Source: Comamonadaceae bacterium (GTDB taxonomy: Bacteria; Pseudomonadota; Gammaproteobacteria; Burkholderiales; Burkholderiaceae_C). From it: 5,500 nucleotides of DNA. The translations under genes and the position numbers were made by a program. The number at the start of each line of letters is the position of its first letter. The first letter of the stretch is position 1. The notes under the pieces are model-generated. The model searched no databases. It saw only the letters and a program-made list of their open reading frames with translations, and was not told the origin of the DNA. The stretch covers positions 1 through 5,500 of the forward strand of contig CANGOY010000147.1 of the NCBI GenBank assembly GCA_947455585.1, written 5' to 3'. This document shows, piece by piece, positions 1 through 5,099 of this stretch.

Positions 1-621
1 ATTCGAGGGGCGGCACAGCTGCTGCAAATGGAAGTGGAAAGCCGTGACCTGATTGAATACACCCAAGTCATCATCCACGAGGCGGACCGCCTGCAGCTGC
101 TGGTCGACCGTCTGCTCGCACCCCACCGTCGCCCGCATGTGGTGGGCGATGTGAACATCCACGAGGTGTGCGAACGGGTCCGCAGCCTCATCTTGGCTGA
201 GTTTCCTAAGGGCCTGCGTGTGGTGCGTGACTACGACACATCCATCCCCGAATTTCGAGGTGACCGCGAGCAGCTCATCCAAACTGTGCTCAACATCGTG
301 CACAACGCGGCTCAAGCGTTGGCAGACCGTGTGCTTGAAGGCGACGCTGAGATTGTTTTGCGCAGCCGCATCAGCCGCCAAGTGACTTTTGGCAAACAAC
401 GCTATCGGTTGGCACTGGAATTGCATGTGATAGACAACGGGCCCGGCATTCCGGAAGAAATCAAGGACAGGTTATTTTTCCCCTTGGTTTCTGGACGAGA
501 TGGCGGTTCTGGCCTAGGGCTGAATTTGGCACAAACCTTTGTGCAACAGCACCATGGCTTGATTGAGTGTGACAGTGTGCCGGGACGCACGGATTTCAAA
601 ATCCTCATCCCGCTGCCTTGA
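1..621 (+). CDS. glnL: Nitrogen sensor histidine kinase NtrB (NR(II)), C-terminal part, 5' truncated by window edge
   Basis: The frame is open from base 1 and ends at TGA 619-621, giving 206 codons of a C-terminal fragment. The ATG at 28 is internal, because the nine codons before it (IRGAAQLLQ) already match the segment that follows the phospho-acceptor His motif in NtrB; that His itself lies just outside the window. Visible parts are the end of the dimerisation helices (EYTQVIIHEADRL, about 55-96), the ATPase N box (NIVHNAAQAL, Asn codon 304-306), the G1 box DNGPGIP (433-453) and the G2 box with GSGLGLNLA (about 505-531). From the family: NtrB autophosphorylates in response to nitrogen status, relayed by PII, and phosphorylates or dephosphorylates cytoplasmic NtrC. 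The partner gene ntrC starts 40 nt downstream, which supports the NtrB assignment over other histidine kinases. All ATP-binding motifs look intact. Confidence 0.93.
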   Translation: MRGAAQLLQMEVESRDLIEYTQVIIHEADRLQLLVDRLLAPHRRPHVVGDVNIHEVCERVRSLILAEFPKGLRVVRDYDTSIPEFRGDREQLIQTVLNIVHNAAQALADRVLEGDAEIVLRSRISRQVTFGKQRYRLALELHVIDNGPGIPEEIKDRLFFPLVSGRDGGSGLGLNLAQTFVQQHHGLIECDSVPGRTDFKILIPLP

Positions 622-661
622 CGCTTCGGGTGGCCCCTAACTTAGAACAGAAAGTGCCGAG

Positions 662-2197
662 ATGAAATCGATTTGGATTGTGGACGATGACCAGTCAATT
701 CGCTTCGTGCTAGAAAAAGCGCTGTTGCGCGAGAACCTGCCCACGCGCAGCTTCACCAGCCCACGCGAAGTGCTGCAAGCGCTCGACTCGGTGAGCGAGG
801 ATGACGGCCCGCAAATTTTGGTCAGCGACATCCGCATGCCGGGCGGCTCAGGGCTCGATTTGCTCACCAAGGTGAAAGAGCGTTTGCCTGCATTGCCCGT
901 CATCATCATGACGGCCTTTTCTGATTTGGACAGCGCGGTGTCCGCCTTTCAAGGCGGTGCGTTTGAATACTTGCCCAAGCCCTTTGACTTGCCTAAAGCC
1001 GTTGAGCTGATTCGCCGCGCTTTGGACGAAAGCCAACGCGAACAACTGCAAAGCGAGCAACAAGACGCCACGCCCGAAATGTTGGGCCAAGCGCCCGCCA
1101 TGCAAGACGTGTTTCGTGCCATTGGCCGCTTGAGTCAAAGCAATGTGACGGTGATGATTACCGGTGAGAGCGGCTCTGGCAAAGAGCTGGTGGCGCGCGC
1201 CTTGCACAAACATTCGCCGCGGGGCGATGCGGGTAACAAAGGCCCGTTTGTGGCCATCAACACGGCTGCCATTCCCAAAGACTTGCTGGAGAGTGAACTC
1301 TTCGGTCACGAGCGTGGTGCATTTACAGGTGCGCAAACCACGCGTCGTGGTCGCTTTGAGCAGGCTGAAGGCGGCACGTTGTTTCTCGATGAAATTGGCG
1401 ACATGCCGTTTGATTTGCAAACCCGTTTGCTGCGTGTGTTGAGCGATGGCACCTACTACCGCGTGGGTGGTCATAACGCCATCAAAGCCAATGTGCGCGT
1501 GATTGCAGCAACGCACCAAGACTTAGAAAAACGCGTCAAAGACGGCGTGTTCCGCGAAGACTTGTTTCACCGCTTGAACGTGATTCGCTTGCGCTTACCT
1601 GCCTTGCGTGAGCGCCGTGAAGACATCCCCACGTTGACGCGCCACTTTTTGCAGCAGAGTGCACAACAATTGGGCGTGGAGTCCAAACGTATCTCAGATG
1701 GTGCACAAACGGTGCTCAATCAGTTTGCGTTTCCGGGCAACGTGCGTCAGCTGGAAAATATTTGCCATTGGCTGACCGTGATGGCGCCTTCGCAAGTGAT
1801 TGAGCCCAAAGATTTGCCGCCCGAGGTCATGCTGACGGGTGAGGCTTTGGCTGCACTTAGCCACACAGGGCAAGACACATCAGGGTTCAGTGCGCCCGTG
1901 TTGCAAGACGTGAGTCATGTGTCGCCTGTTGCATCGGCTTTGCCAGACGGCGCTGCGCCCGTGGTGCTCAACATGCCTGGTGCGGATTGGGAACAGGGCC
2001 TTGAAGCCGAGGCCATGAGCTTGCTTGTGGCGGGCCGCACGGATGTGTGGGATGTGTTGGTCAACCGCTTTGAAGCGCGTTTGATTCAAACCGCCTTGGT
2101 CAACACGCGGGGCCGTCGCATCGAGGCCGCGCAAAAGTTGGGCATTGGTCGCAACACCATCACCCGCAAAATTCAAGAGTTGGGTTTAGACGACTGA
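662..2197 (+). CDS. ntrC: Nitrogen regulation response regulator NtrC (NR(I)), sigma54-dependent activator
   Basis: This complete 511-residue protein (synonym GlnG) has three domains. The receiver, about residues 1-120, shows acidic D8-D10, phospho-acceptor D56, T84 and K106. The AAA+ sigma54-interaction domain, about 140-385, has Walker A GESGSGKE (168-175), an exact GAFTGA loop (219-224), Walker B with D243-E244, the FREDLFHRLNV region (297-307) and sensor II GNVRQLEN (359-366). The C-terminal Fis-type helix-turn-helix contains GRRIEAAQKLGIGRNTITRK (484-503). From the family: phosphorylated NtrC oligomerises, binds enhancers and drives open-complex formation by sigma54 polymerase at nitrogen-scavenging genes such as glnA. 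It is longer than the roughly 470-residue E. coli protein, mainly because of a linker around 395-441 rich in Ala, Pro, Ser and Val. The start is set by the receiver beginning at residue 3; the ribosome site is weak (GAAAG, 650-654). The gene ends in tandem in-frame stops, TGA then TAA. Confidence 0.96.
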   Translation: MKSIWIVDDDQSIRFVLEKALLRENLPTRSFTSPREVLQALDSVSEDDGPQILVSDIRMPGGSGLDLLTKVKERLPALPVIIMTAFSDLDSAVSAFQGGAFEYLPKPFDLPKAVELIRRALDESQREQLQSEQQDATPEMLGQAPAMQDVFRAIGRLSQSNVTVMITGESGSGKELVARALHKHSPRGDAGNKGPFVAINTAAIPKDLLESELFGHERGAFTGAQTTRRGRFEQAEGGTLFLDEIGDMPFDLQTRLLRVLSDGTYYRVGGHNAIKANVRVIAATHQDLEKRVKDGVFREDLFHRLNVIRLRLPALRERREDIPTLTRHFLQQSAQQLGVESKRISDGAQTVLNQFAFPGNVRQLENICHWLTVMAPSQVIEPKDLPPEVMLTGEALAALSHTGQDTSGFSAPVLQDVSHVSPVASALPDGAAPVVLNMPGADWEQGLEAEAMSLLVAGRTDVWDVLVNRFEARLIQTALVNTRGRRIEAAQKLGIGRNTITRKIQELGLDD

Positions 2198-2204
2198 TAA
2201 GTCT

Positions 2205-2247
2205 CACAAGTACGGCTGTTATTGGCTGAGCTTGTGATTTACTTGTG
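2205..2247. repeat. Overlapping inverted repeats between convergent ntrC and xth
   Basis: The arm CACAAGTA (2205-2212) pairs exactly with TACTTGTG (2240-2247), leaving a 27-nt loop. The same left arm, shifted by one base as TCACAAG (2204-2210), also pairs with CTTGTGA (2231-2237), leaving a 20-nt loop. A third small stem, CAGTG/CACTG (2248-2252 with 2260-2264), overlaps the xth stop codon. The position, in the 56-nt gap between two genes that end face to face, suggests a role in 3'-end formation for both transcripts. However, the loops are long, the arms are not GC-rich and no T-run follows on either strand, so a classical Rho-independent terminator is not supported. The repeats themselves are certain; the function is a guess. 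Confidence 0.35.
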
Positions 2248-2253
2248 CAGTGT

Positions 2254-3018
2254 TTAAGCCACTGTCACGACCACGGGCACGTGGTCGCTGGGGCGCTCAT
2301 TCTTGCGGGGTGCTTTGTCAATCACACACGCTTGCACTGATGGTTTGAGTGCATCGCTGACCAAGATGTGGTCAATTCGCAGGCCACGGTTGCGGCGGAA
2401 GGCAAACTCTCGATAGTCCCACCAGCTGTAGCTTTTTTCGGCTTGTTCAAACAAGCGAAAGGCGTCGTGTGTGCCTAAGTCAATCAAGGCTTGGAAGTGG
2501 TCACGCTCCTCCACCGTGCAGTGGATGGTGTCTTTCAAGGCCACAGGGTCCCACACATCTCGGTCATCGACGGTGATGTTGAAGTCGCCCATCAACACCA
2601 GCTTGGGGTGTTGCTTCAGTTCTTCGCGTAGCCAGTTTTGCAGGGCGTCAAGCCAACGCATTTTGTAAACAAACTTGTCGCTATCGGGCGCTTGGCCATT
2701 GGGGAAGTACGCGCCAATCACACGCACGCCATCGACCGTGCCTGCAATTACGCGGGCCATGTCGTCTTCAAAACCAGGAATATTTTTCACCATATCGGTG
2801 GCCTCGCTGCGCGAGAGCAGGGCCACACCGTTGTAGGTTTTTTGGCCGAAGAAGGCAACCTTGTAGCCTGCTGCTTCGATGGCTTCATGTGGAAATTTGT
2901 CGTCGGTGCACTTGGTTTCTTGCAGAACCAGTGCATCGACGGGGTTGGCCGCCAACCAGTCCAGCACTTGCGGTAAGCGCACAGTGAGCGAGTTGACGTT
3001 CCAAGTAGCGAGTTGCAT
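2254..3018 (-). CDS. xth: Exodeoxyribonuclease III (AP endonuclease, ExoIII/Xth family)
   Basis: This 254-residue protein spans the whole endonuclease/exonuclease/phosphatase fold and is near the length of E. coli ExoIII (268). Family motifs appear in order: WNVNS (6-10, N7), LQETK with metal ligand E34, the catalytic tyrosine region YFPNG (Y104), GDFN (D145 and N147), SYSWWDYR (196-203), RIDH (214-217) and the terminal SDHVPV with D245-H246. All expected catalytic residues are present, so it should be active. From the family: a Mg-dependent cytoplasmic enzyme that cleaves DNA 5' of abasic sites, removes 3'-blocking groups and degrades duplex DNA 3' to 5' in base excision repair. It is the last gene of the minus-strand operon, starting 11 nt after the DUF4337 stop, with only a weak A-rich AAAGAA ribosome site that overlaps that stop. 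This suggests dependence on read-through transcription and coupling. The start fits the family because the first strand begins at residue 2. Confidence 0.95.
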   Translation of the reverse strand: MQLATWNVNSLTVRLPQVLDWLAANPVDALVLQETKCTDDKFPHEAIEAAGYKVAFFGQKTYNGVALLSRSEATDMVKNIPGFEDDMARVIAGTVDGVRVIGAYFPNGQAPDSDKFVYKMRWLDALQNWLREELKQHPKLVLMGDFNITVDDRDVWDPVALKDTIHCTVEERDHFQALIDLGTHDAFRLFEQAEKSYSWWDYREFAFRRNRGLRIDHILVSDALKPSVQACVIDKAPRKNERPSDHVPVVVTVA

Positions 3019-3029
3019 GTTTGTTCTTT

Positions 3030-3605
3030 TTAAATATGTAGCGCGGCCAGAATGCCCACGCCAACGCCCAACGCGCCTGCGCCAAACATGGCGTATTCAA
3101 CCCAAGTTTTACGGGTGAGCAGGGCAATCGCAGCCAAGGCAATGGCCACTTGCAGCACCGTGGTGGCTTGCGCCCAGCGGTGGTGCTGGTGCATTTGCGC
3201 CTCAGACATTTCGTCGAACTCTTTGGATTGGGCTTCTAGCTTTTCTGCGCCGGCTTTGATGTCGGTTTTTTCAGTTTTGTAGCGCTCGATTTGCGCAAGG
3301 TAATGTTCAGCTTTGCTGGCAGGTGCCAATTCCAAAGCCAGCTCCATCAAGTTTTGCTTGCTGCTTTTGGCTTGGTAATAGTTCCATTGGTTAGACGCTT
3401 CTGTCTTCTTAATGGCTGCATCGTTTTTGTACAAACCAGCCGCTGCCTGTGTGGCACCGCCCATGTAGCCAAAGATGGCGCCGACCGTGGCGATGATGGC
3501 GGTGAACATGGCGATTTTGTTGGTAAAGCCGTTGCCGTGGCCGCCTGCTGCGTGTTCCAACTCGTGGTCATGCGGGCCGTGGACGTGAAAACCGTCTTCA
3601 GACAT
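3030..3605 (-). CDS. DUF4337-type small membrane protein of unknown function
   Basis: This 191-residue protein resembles the DUF4337 family of bacterial membrane proteins, which has no established function. The N-terminus is hydrophilic and His-rich, with six His in the first 23 residues (H7, H9, H12, H14, H18, H23). A hydrophobic segment at about 31-57 follows, ending in GYMGGATQAAAGLYKND. Residues about 60-140 are charged and helical (KKTEASNQWNYYQAKSSKQN and a Lys/Glu-rich stretch), a likely coiled coil or soluble helical hairpin. Two further hydrophobic segments lie at about 144-163 and 170-189, separated by TRKTW. I see no cleavable signal peptide and no enzyme motif. The start is well supported by an AGGAG ribosome site 7 nt upstream. 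It sits between folA and xth with gaps of 14 and 11 nt, so it is almost certainly co-transcribed, but that placement does not define a role. The His-rich tail might bind metal; that is speculation. Confidence 0.8.
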   Translation of the reverse strand: MSEDGFHVHGPHDHELEHAAGGHGNGFTNKIAMFTAIIATVGAIFGYMGGATQAAAGLYKNDAAIKKTEASNQWNYYQAKSSKQNLMELALELAPASKAEHYLAQIERYKTEKTDIKAGAEKLEAQSKEFDEMSEAQMHQHHRWAQATTVLQVAIALAAIALLTRKTWVEYAMFGAGALGVGVGILAALHI

Positions 3606-3612
3606 GGTGATG

Positions 3613-3617
3613 CTCCT
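3613..3617 (-). promoter_or_regulatory. Strong Shine-Dalgarno of the DUF4337 gene
   Basis: AGGAG on the minus strand lies 7 nt before the ATG at 3605-3603, wholly inside the 14-nt gap after the folA stop (TAA, 3622-3620). It is the clearest ribosome site in the window. It fixes the start of the DUF4337 protein and suggests that this gene is translated independently of folA, unlike folA itself, which lacks a visible site. Confidence 0.8.
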
Positions 3618-3619
3618 GC

Positions 3620-4108
3620 TTAACGTGTGTGAGTCAGTGTGACGAGGCTGTATGGCAAACCATTTGCCGCTACATGGGTCGTGCGCGCGGTTTCTTGCCA
3701 GCTGCTGTCGAATGTAGGGGCGAAGGCATCTCCTTCAAAGTCGGCGTCAATCTCGGTCACCACAGCGTGTGTGGCCAAGGGCATGGCTTGCGCGTACACC
3801 TCGGCACCGCCAATCACCCACACCTGCGCGTCGGCGGGGCAGTGTTGTATGGCTTCTTCGATGGAGTGCGCCACTAGAGCGCCTTCTGCTTGCCAATCTG
3901 CTTGGCGAGTTACCACGATGTTGGTGCGGCCGGGTAGGGGACGAAATTTAGGAGGCAACGATTCCCACGTCTTGCGGCCCATCACCACGGGTTGTCCGAG
4001 TGTGGTTTGTTTGAAATGCGCCAAGTCTTCAGGCAAATGCCAAGGCAGTGTGTTGTCTTTGCCAATGACGCCGTTGCGCGCACGCGCAAAAATCAAATTC
4101 AACGCCAT
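3620..4108 (-). CDS. folA: Dihydrofolate reductase
   Basis: This 162-residue protein is close to the length of E. coli DHFR (159). It reduces dihydrofolate to tetrahydrofolate with NADPH in the cytoplasm. Visible family features are the Met20-like loop with NGVIGKDNTLPW (12-23), HLPEDL with the catalytic acid at D28 (E. coli D27), F32, the cofactor motif GRKTWESL (44-51), R61 for the substrate glutamate tail (E. coli R57), the IGGAEVY segment with G100-G101, and T118 followed by EIDADFEGD. All key residues are intact, so this reads as the chromosomal housekeeping enzyme, not a plasmid dfr type. The ATG lies 3 nt after the thyA stop and has no Shine-Dalgarno in front, so translation is probably coupled to thyA. 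The pairing makes biochemical sense because DHFR recycles the dihydrofolate that ThyA produces. Confidence 0.96.
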   Translation of the reverse strand: MALNLIFARARNGVIGKDNTLPWHLPEDLAHFKQTTLGQPVVMGRKTWESLPPKFRPLPGRTNIVVTRQADWQAEGALVAHSIEEAIQHCPADAQVWVIGGAEVYAQAMPLATHAVVTEIDADFEGDAFAPTFDSSWQETARTTHVAANGLPYSLVTLTHTR

Positions 4109-4111
4109 GGT

Positions 4112-4939
4112 TTAAACGGCCACTGGGGCTTTGATGGCGCCGTGACATTGGTAGTCCAACACCTCGAAGTCTTCCAACTGGTAGTCGAAGATGGAATCAG
4201 GCTTGCGCTTGATGTGAAGCGTGGGGTAGGCAAATGGCTCGCGGCTGAGCTGCAAGGCCACCTGCTCATGGTGATTGCTATAAATGTGGCAGTCGCCGCC
4301 GGTCCAAATGAAGTCGCCCACGTCTAGGTCGCATTGCTGAGCCACCATGTGGGTGAGTAGGGCGTAGCTGGCGATGTTGAAGGGCACGCCCAAAAAGATG
4401 TCGGCACTGCGCTGGTACAGCTGGCAGCTGAGCTTGGCTTTTTCGCCAGGGTTTTGTGCAGGCGCCACATAGAACTGAAAGAACGCATGGCAAGGCATGA
4501 GCGCCATTTTGTCGAGCTCGGCCACGTTCCATGCGCTCACGATGATGCGGCGGCTGTCGGGGTTGCTCTTAAGGGTGTCGATGACTTGCTGAATTTGGTC
4601 AATGTGGCCGCCATCGGGGGTGGGCCAGCTGCGCCACTGCACGCCGTACACGGGGCCAAGGTCGCCGTCTTCTCGTGCCCATTCGTCCCAAATCGACACA
4701 TTGCGTTCTTTCAGCCAGTTGTTGTTGCTGGAGCCAGTCAGGAACCACAACAGCTCTTGAATGATGGAGCGCAGGTGAACCTTTTTGGTGGTCACGAGCG
4801 GGAAGCCTTCGTTCAAATTGAAACGCATTTGGTGGCCAAACACGCTTTGGGTGCCCGTGCCGGTGCGATCGGTCTTGGCAACACCTTGGCTGGCCACGTG
4901 TTGCATGAAGTCTTCGTATTGACGGCGGATGGGGCGCAT
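4112..4939 (-). CDS. thyA: Thymidylate synthase (ThyA)
   Basis: This 275-residue protein is slightly longer than E. coli ThyA (264). It methylates dUMP to dTMP using 5,10-methylene-tetrahydrofolate, releasing dihydrofolate. Key features are DRTGTGT with phosphate-binding R25, E62 in IIQELLWF, Y98 in GPVYG, the R130-R131 pair in PDSRRIIVSAWN, catalytic nucleophile C150 in LMPCHAFFQF, QRSADIFLG (R177, D180), N188, and H218/Y220 in DCHIYSNH; it ends in the usual IKAPVAV. Relative to E. coli there are four extra N-terminal residues and about seven extra around 160-168, between two strands; neither touches the active site. The start is chosen because RRQYEDF matches the conserved N-terminal QY motif. 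The next Met (residue 12) would lose it. No strong ribosome site is visible upstream. It is the first gene of the thyA-folA-DUF4337-xth operon, transcribed from the 4940-5099 region. Confidence 0.97.
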   Translation of the reverse strand: MRPIRRQYEDFMQHVASQGVAKTDRTGTGTQSVFGHQMRFNLNEGFPLVTTKKVHLRSIIQELLWFLTGSSNNNWLKERNVSIWDEWAREDGDLGPVYGVQWRSWPTPDGGHIDQIQQVIDTLKSNPDSRRIIVSAWNVAELDKMALMPCHAFFQFYVAPAQNPGEKAKLSCQLYQRSADIFLGVPFNIASYALLTHMVAQQCDLDVGDFIWTGGDCHIYSNHHEQVALQLSREPFAYPTLHIKRKPDSIFDYQLEDFEVLDYQCHGAIKAPVAV

Positions 4940-4956
4940 AAGGGTAACTTGGTAAA

Positions 4957-4972
4957 AAACTGTTCACAGTTT
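4957..4972. repeat. Inverted repeat AAACTGT-TC-ACAGTTT upstream of thyA, possible operator or leader hairpin
   Basis: Two exact 7-bp arms flank a 2-nt centre, 17 nt before the thyA start codon. Read on the minus strand, the same bases form a six-pair stem with a TGAA loop whose right arm runs into a stretch of six T. This superficially resembles a small terminator or attenuator, but the stem has only two G-C pairs. The element also touches the possible thyA -10 region. A regulator-binding site is the more natural reading; the repeat is certain and the function is inferred. Confidence 0.5.
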
Positions 4973-4999
4973 AAATGCTAGAACTACTATCATCGTTAA
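4970..4999 (-). promoter_or_regulatory. Weak candidate sigma70 promoter for the thyA operon
   Basis: On the minus strand TTAACG (4999-4994, four of six to TTGACA) is followed after 18 nt by TTTAAA (4975-4970, four of six to TATAAT). It would start transcription near 4963 and give a leader of about 24 nt. Some promoter must exist in the 160 nt upstream of thyA because the opposite side is a divergent gene. This is the best match I found, but it is not strong. TAGCAT at 4980-4975 is an alternative -10 without a good -35. Confidence 0.25.
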
Positions 5000-5012
5000 A
5001 TCTTAAGTTTGC

Positions 5013-5028
5013 TACGCCACGTGGCGTA
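5013..5028. promoter_or_regulatory. Perfect 16-bp palindrome TACGCCACGTGGCGTA, candidate operator
   Basis: The 16 bases are fully self-complementary around a CACGTG core and sit near the middle of the divergent thyA / HTH-gene intergenic region. A perfect 8+8 palindrome is unlikely by chance in 160 nt. As RNA it could form a six-pair stem with an ACGT loop, but no T-run follows on either strand, so a terminator is unlikely. A dimeric transcription factor site serving one or both divergent genes is the simplest reading. I do not recognise the motif as that of a specific regulator. Confidence 0.5.
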
Positions 5029-5082
5029 TTGACGACTATTGCGCGCACTGCGACAGTAGCGTCTTATTTTTTAGCCAAGTTG

Positions 5083-5096
5083 TGACAAAACTGTCA
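5083..5096. repeat. Inverted repeat TGACA-AAAC-TGTCA just before the HTH-like gene
   Basis: Five-base arms flank a 4-nt centre, ending 3 nt before the ATG at 5100, where a ribosome site would be expected but none is seen. It shares the octamer AAAACTGT (5087-5094) with the thyA-proximal inverted repeat (4956-4963). It could be an autoregulatory site that blocks expression of the downstream gene, but short arms like these also arise by chance. Confidence 0.3.
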
Positions 5097-5099
5097 AAT

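Noticed and set aside
28..30. ATG at 28 as the start of the kinase gene
   Set aside because: The codons upstream are in frame and encode conserved NtrB sequence (IRGAAQLLQ), so the ATG is internal and the gene is cut by the window edge.
631..646. Sigma54-like promoter TGGCCCCTAACTTAGA between glnL and ntrC
   Set aside because: The GG of the -24 element is present, but the near-invariant GC of the -12 element is replaced by AG, and transcription would start almost at the ntrC ATG.
848..1519. Long open frame (223 codons) on the minus strand inside ntrC
   Set aside because: It lies entirely antisense to the conserved receiver and AAA+ coding sequence, has no recognisable domain, and is the kind of shadow frame expected opposite a gene with this codon use.
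3639..4115. Open frame (158 codons) on the plus strand opposite folA
   Set aside because: It mirrors the complete, motif-perfect folA gene and is best explained as a shadow frame.
4110..4117. Palindrome GTTTAAAC across the thyA-folA junction
   Set aside because: It is only 8 bp, overlaps the thyA stop codon, and is explained by coding and stop-codon constraints.
4454..4981. Open frame (175 codons) on the plus strand opposite thyA
   Set aside because: It is antisense to the conserved ThyA core and extends into the promoter region; the translation shows no domain and no good ribosome site.
5029..5034. TTGACG as a -35 element for the HTH-like gene
   Set aside because: It matches TTGACA at five of six positions, but no -10-like hexamer occurs 15-19 nt downstream. 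The alternative pair TTGCGC (5039-5044) and TCTTAT (5062-5067), spaced 17 nt, is too weak to call.
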